Origin: Phlegmacium glaucopus
Taxonomy: Eukaryota; Basidiomycota; Agaricomycetes; Agaricales; Cortinariaceae
Length of the DNA stretch: 64,000 bases
Direction: 5' to 3'
Assembly (NCBI GenBank): GCA_015039465.1
Contig: MU130378.1
Span: forward strand, 1-64,000
Made by a program: the position numbers and the translations under genes. Below are positions 10,999-22,118 of the stretch, in pieces. Positions within the stretch are counted from its first letter, which is position 1; every line of letters starts with the position of its first letter. The notes beneath the pieces are model-generated. The model was given only the letters and a program-made list of their open reading frames with translations, was not told where the DNA came from and ran no database searches.

Positions 10999-11277
10999 GT
11001 TTTCCACAGAATCCACAGTAGTGAGACATTATAACTGGTAAATATGTGGATAGGATACGATGAAGTTCGCTAGTAAATAGTGAGAAAAAAATGTAAGAGC
11101 AGGACAACAAGAGGAAACAAACATTCAAGAAAACTATCAAAATAATTCCCCAAAAATCCCACCCTAACAATACAAATATTTCTCCTGACATGTCATCCCT
11201 AACACCTAGACTTAACAACTTATATCAATCATCTCTGAACAAAATCAACGTCTCTGCTCACCCTGTTAAATCCTACA

Positions 11278-13610
11278 ATGCCAGCTACTCGTGCCCACAC
11301 TGCCGCTAACACCATCCAAACCAAGTCCACACCAAAAATTCCTGAAGTAGGAAGCATCGAGTCCATTCCAGCCAGCCATACTTCAGCAAAGGATGATGAA
11401 AAGGCTACGTATAACACTACAAAGAAGTGAAACATTAGCAACATTCACAGTGATTCTGAGAGTGAAACACCAACTAAAAAGCCCCGAGAACAAGCCCGAG
11501 GAAGAGGTACTGGCCGACGTCAGCAGCGAAGGCAATCTGCCTCACCAATTACCCCACCTAAAGGACCACGCAAATGAACCAATGAGCATCTAGGCCTTAT
11601 TGGGAAAAGAGGACGACGCACCAAAATGGAGGTTGCAGCAGAATGAGCTGCGAAAGAGGTTGAAGCCAAGGAAATGGCTACATCCAAAGCTAACGCAATT
11701 ACGGATCTTGTCAACATAGAGCTGTATCAGGAACAGGAGGAAGCCATGCGGCATCGACAAGTTCTACGGCGCCAGCCAAGTGTCCTTGATGTTACAGCTG
11801 ATAATAGTGGTGAAGAATTTGACTGGCGTTCTGTGGACAACGTGACCGAAACAGATGAGATGGATGTTGACAGTGACTGTAGTGACTCGACGCTCTCGGG
11901 CAATGAGCCTGCCACTACAGTGAAGCAAACAAAGGTAAGTATGAGTTCTCATCACTTTGAATAATTAAATATATACATACCAATAGGCGCAGAAGCCCAA
12001 GAGGGAGCTGCTCACTCAAGTCGCTCAGCAAAAGAATGTGGTGCAGTTGAAGAAAGGTGTGAAACGGTAAGTCACGGTGATGGTGTGATTATCCTTATCT
12101 GATGTTTCACTTGTCACCATGTCTCAGCAGTGCCATACCGTTGCTGCCCACAAGTGGATTGAAGGACGGCTGGAAAAATAAAGTGAAGTTCAATAATGAG
12201 CCTGTTATTGGTGGGCTAACCGATGAACATGCATCATCCATCCATCCAAAGTTTGGCAAACAGAAACTAAGGATGGTTAAAAAGGTAAGCATCAGTCAAC
12301 AATACAACACTCATTTAATCTAATGAATCTTGCATAGATTGTTGGGGTGGTCTCTGATGATAGCGAGACTGATACGCAAGCAATCAAAATGAAGCCTGGT
12401 TGAGGAAACAAGGTAAATGTTTGCTTACTAACTACATTTTTTCTTCTAACCCCTTTGATAGAACTCACACAAGGACATTCCTGCAGGCCCTGCCAATCCC
12501 CAACGCACTGTTGCTGCTGCGTGTTTCAAAACAACCATCATTCCAAAGGCTAGCAGCCACATTAAATATGAAACTATTGAGCCCCCTTCAGCTCTCATAA
12601 TCCAAATTAATTCAGCAAAAAAAATCTCTGACTTACCCTCGTCCCTTAGCAATTCGAAGTTGATTAAACAATTCCAAGCAACTTGTTACCATAGGTGGAT
12701 GACCTCCAGCGACCTCTTCGATGGATTCTCTTTGGAATCAGAACATCTCCTCAAGCTCGTTTGTGACTCATTTAGCAAGACATTTCCAGATGTCCAATAT
12801 GTACCCCACCACAAAGATATCTTCCATCAGACTGTAAGTGTAATAATTACTCTCTTCTCTACTACCTGCCAATCCAAGTCCTCACCTAATCATAGATCTA
12901 TGATAACATTCAAACACACCAGTCCAACATTGCTCATCATGCAATTGAGGCAGTCAAAGCTTATATTTCTGAATTATCAAAGGCCAAAATTAAGGAATGG
13001 GCAATTGAGATTTGTGCGGCTCGTTTGGGTGAGTTGATTTATGCAGAACCATGCCCACCCGGATATAGCCTGGTCAAAGGAGCATCAAACTTCAAGGTGA
13101 GGCTCTTGAATTTTGTTGCAATTGAGATAATGATACTGGACTTACTTTTCACTTGTTTTCCCCTAGAAACCGAAAGGCTTGCTTATGACGCCATTTGTAA
13201 TCAACCTAGCTAAACCCTTCCTCAAGTACATGGAACAATCTCTCCTCAATTATGGCCATCCGTGTGGGCTTATTGCAGTTATCCTCGTTGCTGTAAGTCC
13301 TGTATTTGTTCCTGCTCTTTGTCATAATACTCAATGACGCAGTTGGAGTGTGCTGTCCGGGCATTTGAAACAAGTGGTGAATTTGAAGAACCGGGGACAT
13401 TCAATTCTAACTACAAGGCTCTCCTTACTGAGTATATCGAAAGCATGAACACATTCAACAAATGGGACGGCTTCTATGTGGCATGTGACTTTGTTTGAAA
13501 ACATTGCAATTCAGGCCTGGGCCATGGAAGTCTTGATGCAGATATGTCCCAAATCAACATTGGACAAAGGGCCTTTAACTTTAGCAGCAGCCCCACTAGA
13601 GCATAAATGA
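11278..13610 (+). pseudogene. Companion gene of Plavaka 1, multi-exon, degraded
   Basis: Coding-like sequence starts at ATG 11278, only about 250 bp from the transposase ATG and divergent from it. Exon 1 is basic then acidic (PTKKPREQARGRG, MDVDSDCSDS). At least seven clean introns follow, for example GTAAGT at 11935 to AATAG at about 11987. Later exons encode a globular-looking region with YHRWMTSSDLFDGF, AEPCPPGYSLVKGASNF, GLLMTPFVINLA and NKWDGFYV. It ends near the right subterminal repeats. Three in-frame TGA stops (11428, 11575, 11644) break exon 1, each where Arg would fit. From memory the C-terminal part resembles proteins annotated as DUF6532 in Agaricomycetes, but I could not check this. 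Its position inside the element suggests a transposon accessory protein. Confidence 0.55.
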
Positions 13611-13614
13611 TGAC

Positions 13615-13800
13615 TTTCTAACTTTACAATAGTTTACAAAATTTCTAACTTTACATTACTTTACAAACTTTCTATCACTTTTTGGACTTTCTCGACTTTA
13701 TAATTGATATTTATGTCCCAACTTTTTTAGAATTAGGGTCAGTCCAAACAACTTTGAACTTTTTCACTTTTCCAACTATATAACAACTTTATAAAGCTAA
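13615..13800. repeat. Subterminal CTTTAC repeats, right end of Plavaka 1
   Basis: Multiple CTAACTTTAC, ACTTTACAAACTTT and similar units occur, mirroring the GTAAAG cluster at 340-460. The shared TTTTTAGCTTTA sequence appears in opposite orientation at both ends. Confidence 0.5.
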
Positions 13801-13889
13801 AAAAGAAATTTGCCTTTTTGCTGATGCTGGCCAGGGCTGGCCAGGCCAAGGTTATTTTTTTCTGATGCTGAGCTGAACTTAGTATGTTA

Positions 13890-14128
13890 TTTTATTATTT
13901 TATTATTTTTCATATGACACCACTTGTATTATTTTATTCTCATACCATTTATTTATTTATTTTCATATGTCCATATCTGTATTTAAATAGCTCCTCACCT
14001 TAGCAGAGATCCCTATCTTTTCCTTTTAGGATCCCCTGCTAGGTGAGTTAGTTACAGTCACATTTATAATATATTAATTTAGGATCCCCTGCTAGCTTGA
14101 CTAAGTCGGCATTGCAGTTGCCCTAACA
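13890..14128 (+). repeat. 5'-truncated LTR of the Gypsy 2 family
   Basis: This matches the 3' two thirds of the LTR at 23806-24218, including two GGATCCCCTGCTAG motifs and the end GTTGCCCTAACA at 14128. The 5' boundary is vague because the sequence is AT-rich and diverged. Confidence 0.65.
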
Positions 14129-15957
14129 GTAGGTGGCCATTGAGGCTGAGAAGTTGCTTCCAATTACAGTGTAACCCCCCTAATGCCACAGCTTTCCCAG
14201 TTGACCTGTTGAAGAAATTGGTAAGTTTGTCAGCCAACAGCTGCTCCCATGCAGCGTATGTACTTTGTTTTGATTCTTTGTTCTCCCTTCTCCACATCCA
14301 GCAACCGTTGATCAGGACAACCATAAACTGTTGGAGCCTCTTGGTGATGTGCATGAACCTCTGCCTGGAGGTTTCCTTTTTCCTGGATATTTAAAAAGGT
14401 CAGTTCTTTCCAGTCTGATGAACAACCAATGGCTTACTTTTTTCTTTCCCCTGTTTTTTCTTTGTCTGTTCCTGTGCAGCTGCACAGCCTGCACCATCGA
14501 CTCATCTGATGCATCACCCTCCTCTTCGTCATCTTCACTGACATGACCAGGAGGCTTGTACACATCATTATCTTCATCCTCAAGTTTTGAAAGACCCAGA
14601 CAAGCCCCATCTGAATCAGTATCCACCGCCGATTCTGGTGGAAATTGTGTTGGAACTTGAATTTCAACATACATGTCATCCCAGTCATCCTCTACTAGCT
14701 CATTGACATCCTCTCAATGGGCTGCAATGGGCACAATCTCTAACTCTTTCCACTTCTCAAGGTGTTTTTGGTAAGTTTGCTTAGTTTTGAGATCTGGGCG
14801 CTCAGAATGTGTCTGACACTCTTTTGTGAATGTTGAAGAGCATCCTCAACAGCAGCAATCCACTGTGCACTTAGTGTTAGGGCAACTGCGACGCTGACTT
14901 AGTCAAGCTAGCAGGGGATCCAAAGTTAATAGTATTTCAGAAGGGATATCTACAAGTGACTCTCACTGCCACTGACTCACCTAGCAGGGGATCCAAAGAG
15001 GAAAGGATGGGGATCCCTGCTAGGCTGTGGGGTATTTAAGTACTAATATGGACATAACAGAGATATGAAATAAATAAAGGAATGATATGATAATAATTAA
15101 TTAATTAATTAGGGAGTGGTGTGATGTGAAGAATAGGGATAAAAGATGGAGTGAACTGGAGGATTGGAGTCAGAATGGAGTTACAGAGGTTCCAGAGTAA
15201 ACTGGTAACAGAAGTGGAGTTGGACAGAAGGTCAGAGGTCGTTGGAAAGGCAGGATGTATGATTCTGAGGTTGAGGTTTGGGTTGAAATCAGGTGTCCCC
15301 TAACACTTAGCTTGCATTTTTCCTCAGCAAGGAGCTTTGTTAGGGGACACTCATTGTGTCTGCCTCTAGTTATGCTTAGCATACCTTTACTTTCACTATT
15401 ACTCTATGATTGTATCATTGCTGTGTTCCCCATCCTACCCTTTATGGACATCCCTTTACTGTTGTAGTAGTTGACCCTTCACCGATGACATCATGAGATG
15501 TCAGTTTCTATTTTCATACTTATCACATGCACCCTACCTTCTATTATGTCCTAGCTGTATATAGTTGTATTGCCTCACATGCTTGTAGTATATAGGTGTA
15601 AGGTGGTTATCTTTAATAACCACCTTAAAATTCAACTTGATTCCCGGGTCCTTACATTCTCTAACAAGCTTCTTCTCTTTCTGGGCTTTGGCAGCAATTT
15701 TTTTAGCAAGCTCTGCATCTTTTTTCTCTTTGGCTGCCTGCTGAATTTCTGCCTTGGTTCTTTTGGGTGGTTTTGGATTGTTGGTGGGATGGGTATGTTG
15801 TTTTATGCCTCGCTGGGGCATGGCCTAATTCCTCATCCAACTGTATTTCAGTCATCTTAGCTGTCACTGGATTGTGAGTATTGGGTGTGAGTGGGAGAAA
15901 AAGGACCGACAAACACTGGCAATGGTCTGTGCAGCGACTGTGGTGGAAAATTTTCAT
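14129..15957 (-). pseudogene. Companion gene of Plavaka 2, degraded
   Basis: Reading leftwards, an N-terminal exon (15534-15957) is rich in Lys/Glu/Ala (RTKAEIQQAAKEKK). After the solo LTR at 14875-15305 an acidic part follows (VEDDWDDMYVEIQVP, VSEDDEEEGDASDESM, 14312-14720), then a fragment ending at the truncated LTR. It lies just upstream of, and divergent from, the transposase of Plavaka 2. This is the same layout, and the same basic/acidic N-terminal character, as the companion gene of Plavaka 1. Frames are broken and the 3' part is missing. The link to the first companion gene rests on position and composition; I could not align them convincingly residue by residue. Confidence 0.4.
14875..15305 (-). 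repeat. Solo LTR of the Gypsy 2 family, TSD CTTAG
   Basis: A 431-bp unit bounded by TGTTAGGG and CCCCTAACA is the inverted match of 23806-24218. The direct repeat CTTAG at 14870-14874 and 15306-15310 shows an LTR insertion reduced to a solo LTR. Confidence 0.88.
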
Positions 15958-17608
15958 TAAAGTTCATATTTGTGAGTCATGTGGTTCCATCAATTGATCC
16001 TCCTGAGTCTCACTCTCCTTAGTATACATTTTCTCCTAATGCCATGCCGAGGCTCACAACGCAGAGGCTTCCAAGTGTTACACTGTCCCTTTGAAGGATG
16101 CCCCAAAACCTTCTGAAGTGTGAATCTGGATGCACAAATAATGTTCATTCTCTTCACCCAAGAGCCAATATGCATCAGATTCTTGCACCAGACATCATTC
16201 AAGTTCCATCATTGCCAACTCACTTGGAGGGATCTTCAGGACAACTTGATGAATATCCAGATGCCCCTTCCAAATATCCAAGTCCAGAATCACCTTAGCC
16301 AGCACCAGAAACAAGAAGTTATCATCCTTTTCTGAATGGTACATTTTGTTTTGCTCATCCCATTCAAGTTAGTTTACTAATTTTACCTTTTTCTAGGATG
16401 CCCCTGCGATGAAAATGGCCATTATCTTCCCATAGGAACTCCACCACCTCTTTGCTGTACTGCCACTCATGGAGACTGGAAGCCTTTTGAAGATGAGGTT
16501 CAATTCAAGGTTGCCAATTTTCTTTACCGCCAGGAAGAGATGTTGCAGGGAAATATAAACTATCTTCTGGAACTGTGGGTGTTATCACTCATGAAACACA
16601 ATAACATTGGACCCTTTGACACATACAAACACATTTGTGATAGGATTGATGCTGTTGAAGAAGGTAGCTACATTATACCTTCAAAATTTTGTTTCACCTT
16701 GCTGAATTGAACCTGAACAGGCGATGCTCCCTGGAAGTGTTTCAAGACTTCACTTAACAAGGAGGTTGGAGACACTGCACCTAATTGGAAAAAACAGGAA
16801 TACAACATTTGGTAATGTGATCCAGAAGTGGTCATTCACAACATGCTTGTGAATTCAGATTTTTGCAAAGAGTTTGATGTTGCCCCATATGTGGAGCTGG
16901 ATAAAAGTGGTACATGTCGACACTAAGATTTTGTGTCAGCGGATTTTGCCTGGCACCAATGCATATGTTCATTCTGCATTTTTTTATCAACATCTTGATT
17001 ACTAGGATATCATTTATGAAGAAAATCCCACTAATAGCGATGGCAGCATGTTCATTCCCATCATCCTTGGCAGTGACAAAACCACTGTCACCGTTGGTAC
17101 TGAGGATATTGAATACCATCCTTTATACCTCTCTATTGGAAATGTACAAAACCCTGTTCAATGTGTGCATTGCAATGCTATTATTCCAATTGGTTTTCTG
17201 GCTATTCCAAAGTATGTGCTTTATATATGTTATAAGCTATCTTAACACAATTTCATCCTCTTTAGGTGACCACAAATACAATAATGACCCTGCCTTTTGC
17301 AAGTTCAAGCAGCAACTGTACCATTCATTAATTTTGGTGATCCTCTCAACTCTCAGACCTGCTATGTCAACACCAGCAGTGTACCACTGCCCTGATGGCC
17401 ACTTTCGTCAGGTCATCTTTGGGATTGGGCCTTTTATTGCTGATTACCCAGAACAAGTGATGCTGGCAGGTGTTAAACAGGGCAGGTGTCCTCAGTATGT
17501 GTATATACCTTCAGCCAGTCTTTATTATTAATGCAATTTTAGCTGCACCACATTGCCAATTGATATTGATGGAACAGCATCACTATGAAGAAATGAGTTA
17601 GTGGACGT

Positions 17609-18963
17609 TGTCGCGCACCAATACTGATTGGTAGCGTGAGAAGAAAGCTTAAAAGTCGCCATCATGAAAATAAGCAGACTTTGAATTTGCTTACCTATTT
17701 TGGAAGCGGCCCTGAATCGCGTTCCTGGTCAACAAAACCATTCGTTCAACGATAACATCCTCATCGCTCATCATATCCTCAATGTCTTCCACTATGTTGT
17801 CTATCATTTACACTATCGACATGCTCCTTAACATCTACCATCCGTTTGTCCCTTGGCTAGTGATACAACAAAGCGATCAATCTACTATTCGCATCGGTCA
17901 TCGGCTCGCGTTTGATCGTATCTATGGCCCATCATTTCAAGAACGGCCCGTTTATGGACGCATCAGCTACATCTCCCATTATGTCAAAGGCTTTGTCATT
18001 GTTGTTGTGGCTATGGACCCACAAGTCTTCCCCTCAGCTATCTATCTTGCCATACCTCGCTCCTGGATCTCACTCAGTCCCCTATCCTCACTCATCTACC
18101 TCTTATCTTATCATTCACTGCCAAAACCATCATTCACGCGGTACCTGAAGCCTTCCCACCCTCTTTATGACAATTTAGGAAGTCCAGGAGGATCACGACT
18201 AAGCAGGAATTGCAGATGAATCAGCAGCAGAGGATTATTCTCGCAGAGTGTCAAGTGTTATCAAGGCTGCGCGACATGGGATCATGGGCAAGTAGTATTT
18301 TCTCGGGAACAAGGCTGCGCCTTTCAAGTGTTGACTCAGGACCTTTCACATTTTTGACATGACCACACGCCTTTGGAGTCGATATATTTTTGCTATTGGA
18401 CTATGTACACTGCCTTCTCTTCTTTTCTCTCGCACTTTGACATTTTACAGATCTTTTTATTGTTCCTTCTTCTTTTCCATTGTTCTTTTCTTCTCGCAGC
18501 TGTCCTCTCTTCATCATTCTTCCTTTGACAGCGCGTACTTCTTTCTTTTTATTTGTTTTACATAGCCTCATCCTTAGGGTATAAATACTGCTCTTTTGTA
18601 CCAGGATAGGTAGTTCAGTTCAATTCATTCTTACCCCCCAACTTTCATCATCTCAGTGGAATTCCAGTGAATTCCTCCCTTAAGTTCGCTTTTCTTGCCC
18701 CTTACTGTCAATCTATCCCCTATCCCTCAACCGCTATAGTCTTACTGAAGACTCTCTCTTGCTCATCCTCATCCTCGTCTTATACCTCATTCATCTTCCA
18801 AGACCTTCATCCTCCTCCTTCTCTTCTCTATTCTTTCCCCTTACCTCTGTGTGTTAAAAGTCAAGGTTATACCTTCCCTAAACGAACAACAGGGAGTCTC
18901 TTGACCTAAGGTCTGGTCCACTGCTCTCTGGTTGGTGTTTATATACAACAACAACGATTTATA
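17609..18963 (+). repeat. LTR-like repeat inserted in Plavaka 2, TSD ACGT
   Basis: A 1,355-bp unit starting TGTCGCGCACC and ending GATTTATA is flanked by ACGT at 17605-17608 and 18964-18967. Excision restores the frame LVDVLLEEFD. A TATA-like ggtataaatac lies near 18578 and a pyrimidine-rich leader follows. The inverted copy at 25873-27229 is about 97% similar by eye. The TG start, promoter-like content and short TSD suggest a solo LTR, but it does not end in CA. The 145-residue ORF present in both copies is probably chance. Confidence 0.7.
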
Positions 18964-19598
18964 ACGTGCTCCTAGAAGAATTTGACTCAACAACCTTGTG
19001 GGATGAATACAGCATTGAGGTGGAGATTATACCCTTTACACACAACTTCCCTCGCACCAACATCCATGAGCTAATCTCCTCAGATCTGCTTCATCAAGCC
19101 ATCAAGGAGACATTCAAGGATCATTTGGTTGAGTGGGTAGGGGCTTATCTAGAGATAACATATGAGAAAGCAGAGGCTGAATGGATCATGGATTAAATTG
19201 TTAGGGAACAAGCTGTAGAACAGCCATCCTTACATTCACACTCTTGGATAACCCCATAAACATTGTTATTGACCAAGGTGCAGATCCTGTATCTGCACCT
19301 TAACTATTTATACTAAGATACATGGTCTGTGCACACATATGTACTTGTTTGTATAGTGATAAGGATCAGTCCATAATACCAAACTACTAAGTGGATAGCT
19401 AACCAACACTCGTGACTAAGGCATAATGACTACGACTATGGATCGGGAGATGGGTAAGGGTAGGCGCTTCTGTAGGAAGCTCATGATGGGACATCACATG
19501 GTGACAGAGGGTGTCAGGTAGTGCCATAGGCCAAGGTGATAATGTAGGGTTGTCATACGGTGGGTGAGATTGAGGTGATGAGTGGTGCTATGCCAGTA

Positions 19599-20069
19599 CT
19601 TTACCCTCCCCCACACATTCCGAGCGGAATGGTCAGATCCGAGCAGAGTCCAAGCAGATTCCAAGCAGATTCCAAGCAGATTCCAAGTGGATCCAAGCAA
19701 ATAAGACACAAATTTATTGGGAAAATACTTCTGTTAAGGTTTTGTTAAGGTTTTGTTAAGGTTTTTTTAAGGTTTTTGTTAGGGTTTTGTTAAGGTTTTG
19801 TTAAGGTTTTTGTTAAGGTTGTGTTAAGGTTAGGGAGGTATATAATTTGTTAGGGTTTTGTTAAGGTTTTGTTAAGGTTAGGGAGGTATATGGTTTGTTA
19901 AGGTTAGGGAGGTATATAGGTTCCATTCCTAGCAGTCTGAATGGATCCGAGTGGATCCGAGCGGGTCCGAGCAAATTCTGCTCGGAATACACTCAAAAGT
20001 GCTTGGATCCGCTTGGAATTTGCTTGGATCCGAGCATATTCCACTCAGAATGTGTGGGGAAGAGTAAAG
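19599..20069. mobile_element. MITE-like inverted-repeat element inside the solo LTR
   Basis: The left end CTTTACCCTCCCCCACACAT and the inverted right end agree over about 30 bp with only C/T differences, and both continue into GAGYGGAAT motifs. The interior has repeated GATTCCAAGCA units and a TTAAGG tandem array. It is about 470 bp and has no ORF, so it is non-autonomous. I could not find a clear TSD. Confidence 0.55.
19732..19918 (+). repeat. Tandem GTTAAGGTTTT / TTAGGG-like repeats
   Basis: About a dozen imperfect units of the form GTTAAGGTTTT, some reading GTTAGGG, occur in tandem. They resemble degenerate telomere-like repeats but are interstitial and irregular. Confidence 0.7.
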
Positions 20070-20517
20070 ACCTCTGCTATGCATAGACTGGGAGGTGTAG
20101 AGTAGGATCAAAGGGAGATCCCCTGACAGAAATTGACCAAAGGTATGTTTCCTTGTGCTATATCTTTACTTTCACTGGCTTGATTCAAATTTTGTGACTT
20201 AGGCTGGCAGCTACACCAGCATTTCCTGAGCTACAACAATTCAAGCAAGGCTGCCAGTTTAAACAATGGACAGGATATGATTCTAAAGTGCTCATGAAGG
20301 TATGTGTGATTTTATAATGATGTTTTGTGGATAACAACATTACTAATGTTGGAATGATGAAGTGTACCTGCCAGCCATTCATGGTCTGGTGCACCCAGAC
20401 ATTGTAAAATGCATCTCTGCTTTCCTTGACTTTTGTTACATTGCTAGGCATTCGGACTTTGACCGCTCTACCCTGGACTCCCTCAACAATGCTCTCCGTC
20501 GCTTTCATACTTATTGC

Positions 20518-21817
20518 TGATGTAACTGCACAGAGCTTGTTGAGAAAAGGTGTATTTTCAAGATTATAAAATCTCTACTCAAAACAATAACTCAATCAAT
20601 ACTTTATACAATCTTATAATGCAAGTTGGGTTTTCTAGAAAGTATAACCTTTCCAAGACTTTGAATTTCACTTCAACTAGTACACACAATAACACCAATA
20701 ATTTGGATCAATTCAAGGATGATCAAACTTTTAAGTAGCTTTGCAATTTATGGCTTGCACCAACAATCAGTCAAAGAATTCCTAAGACTTTACTGATTGA
20801 TTCAACTTGTGTACACAAAAGTCCAAGACTTTGTTACAGCTTCAACACAATTGCATACACAAGAAGACCCCTTGCTTCTGTTATGACTTCAACACAATTG
20901 CATATACAAGAAGACTCAAACTTCTGCTATGACTTTAACATAACACAACTTTTATAACAATTCAACAATTGTTACAACAAGTTCAACACTCTGAGAAACT
21001 GATTTATGTTCAATACCCTAATCTCAAAGACAAGTGTTCTTGCTCAATGTCTAAGACAGTGAACTTTACTAGGTTGCAAATGAGGGGGGAAAGAAAGAAT
21101 CCAATTTTCTGACTATTTACAAACCCTGGGAGGTATTTGATACATTTGAGATATTTAAAAATAGATAATGTCCAAAAATAGATATACTGGTTCCTGGTAC
21201 CCTTACCTTGGTTCTGGCACCATGTGCACACATTGTTCCTGAAAATATAGGGGTTGTCTATTTTTAGCCCCATGTTACTAATTTTAGGTAGTTTCCACCC
21301 CTCTTGATGGTAACTGTGCCTATTGTGCCTGGAAACAATCTTTATGATTGTTCAGCACTCCCCCTATCCTTAATCATCATGATTCCCACACAATCACACA
21401 GTTCCACTATCTTGGTTATTCTGCTTCCACTGTTGCTAGGGCACCAACCTTCCCCTGAATATTTATTAATAATATTCTGTTGCTCCACAATCACACCCCA
21501 TGACATTTGCTAACCCAATATTGTTTATTTAACTTTTCCTGTGCCAAGTCTATAAGGATATTCATGGATTTATTGGTTTTAATCCAGACATGCAATTTGT
21601 AGTGTAACAAATGATAGTCTATTGACCACACTTATTAACTATATGCATTTAAGTCACACAGTAATAGGTCTAATCAGCAGTTGTAGGGTAGACAACTCTG
21701 ATTTCCTTGTTTATTATCAGTTGTATCAGCCAGTTATTGGTGCATTAATTAATATTTATGCTGAAATAATAGATAAAAATTGCAAAAACCATGCTTATGC
21801 AGATTTAAATCATATCA
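20518..21817 (+). repeat. LTR-like repeat, copy B, inserted in Plavaka 2
   Basis: A 1.3-kb AT-rich unit beginning TGATGTAACTG and ending ATATCA lies between TTGC (20514-20517) and TCGC (21818-21821). Excision restores RFHTYRKVFQSSG in the transposase. Its first part is the inverted match of 1-228. The two flanks differ by one CpG transition, so the TSD is 4-5 bp. No coding region was recognised; an internal CACTCCCCCTA could be an old polypurine-tract boundary. Confidence 0.7.
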
Positions 21818-22118
21818 TCGCAAGGTTTTTCAATCATCAGGTGTTCATGAAAGTGGCTTCTCACTGCCATGTCAGCATTCCCTGGTCCACTACCACATCA
21901 ATATTCAAGATTTTGGTGCACCCAATGGACTCTGCTCATCAATCACAGAATCTCATCACATTACTGCTGTCAAGAAACCACAGAGACATTCAAGCCGCTA
22001 TGAGGCTTTGGGGCAAATGTTAATTACCAACCAATGGTTAGACAAGTTATCTGCTGCATGAGCAGATTTTATTGCATGAGAGATGTTGCCACCTGACCAA
22101 GGGCCTCCCCCACGATGA

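Larger units (their letters stand above)
4118..11003 (-). mobile_element. Chromodomain Ty3/Gypsy retrotransposon 1 with TSD
   Basis: Two 382-bp LTRs (4123-4504 and 10617-10998) bound an internal region with gag, pol and a third ORF, all on the minus strand. The 5-bp target duplication GTTTT is present at 4118-4122 and 10999-11003. The LTRs differ at only four positions, all C/T at CpG, so the insertion is recent. Integrase ends in a chromodomain, which places it among chromoviruses. The primer-binding region is of self-priming type (see 10606-10616). It is almost intact: one internal stop in RT, one before the chromodomain, and a likely indel in the region upstream of gag. Confidence 0.95.
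464..11029 (-). pseudogene. Plavaka transposase remnant, split by Gypsy insertion
   Basis: The gene starts at the ATG at 11027-11029 with a C2H2-type finger (CGFC, then a paired His after the insertion). It is interrupted at codon level by the Gypsy element at 4123-10998 and resumes at 4117. Pieces on the minus strand then follow the family order: a DNPWxPF-like region (3596-3997), a WSNLMSGSWAW segment (3374-3595), the conserved GSDKTTVSVATG segment (3146-3349), the CPDGHFQ/GPYIADYPEQVW block (about 2930-3010), LPRQHSLCHY with the SLITECRHITAVKEPW block (1537-2112), and the C-terminal FHSAVASFYAPSDLCG to VNHLIDYHAHEL region (464-1081). Several short introns and at least one stop (after NWCP, about 2900) are present. 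The order and motifs are those of Plavaka transposases with an RNase H-like DDE core. I did not assign the catalytic acidic residues. The copy is dead because of the insertion and stops. Confidence 0.8.
297..13826 (-). mobile_element. Plavaka-type DNA transposon 1, with nested Gypsy
   Basis: The element holds a transposase gene reading leftwards (11029 to 464) and a divergent companion gene reading rightwards (11278 to about 13610). Both are flanked by AT-rich subterminal sequence rich in GTAAAG/CTTTAC motifs (about 340-460 and 13615-13800). The outermost matching inverted sequence, CATCAGCAAAA, is at 297 on the left and inverted at about 13816-13826 on the right, so the termini are approximate. 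Without the 6.9-kb Gypsy insertion the element would be about 6.6 kb. Plavaka elements are CACTA-related cut-and-paste transposons common in Agaricomycetes. I could not identify a target-site duplication, and both genes carry stops, so this copy is probably not autonomous. Confidence 0.7.
19199..20128 (+). repeat. Solo LTR TGTTAGGG...CCCTGACA in Plavaka 2
   Basis: A 930-bp unit with inverted termini TGTTAGGG/CCCTGACA is flanked by TAAAT (19194-19198) and GAAAT (20129-20133), one mismatch apart. Removing it rejoins the transposase at IMD-EIDQR just before a GTATGT intron. It carries a nested inverted-repeat element and a tandem repeat. Confidence 0.82.

Noticed and set aside
17782..18219. 145-residue ORF in the 1.36-kb repeat, also present at 26619-27056
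   Set aside because: Conservation between copies reflects recent duplication of the whole repeat. There are no domain features and it lies in an LTR-like unit.
19732..19918. Interstitial telomere tract
   Set aside because: Units are mostly TTAAGG with variable T runs and sit inside a MITE-like element, so they are not a true telomere relic.
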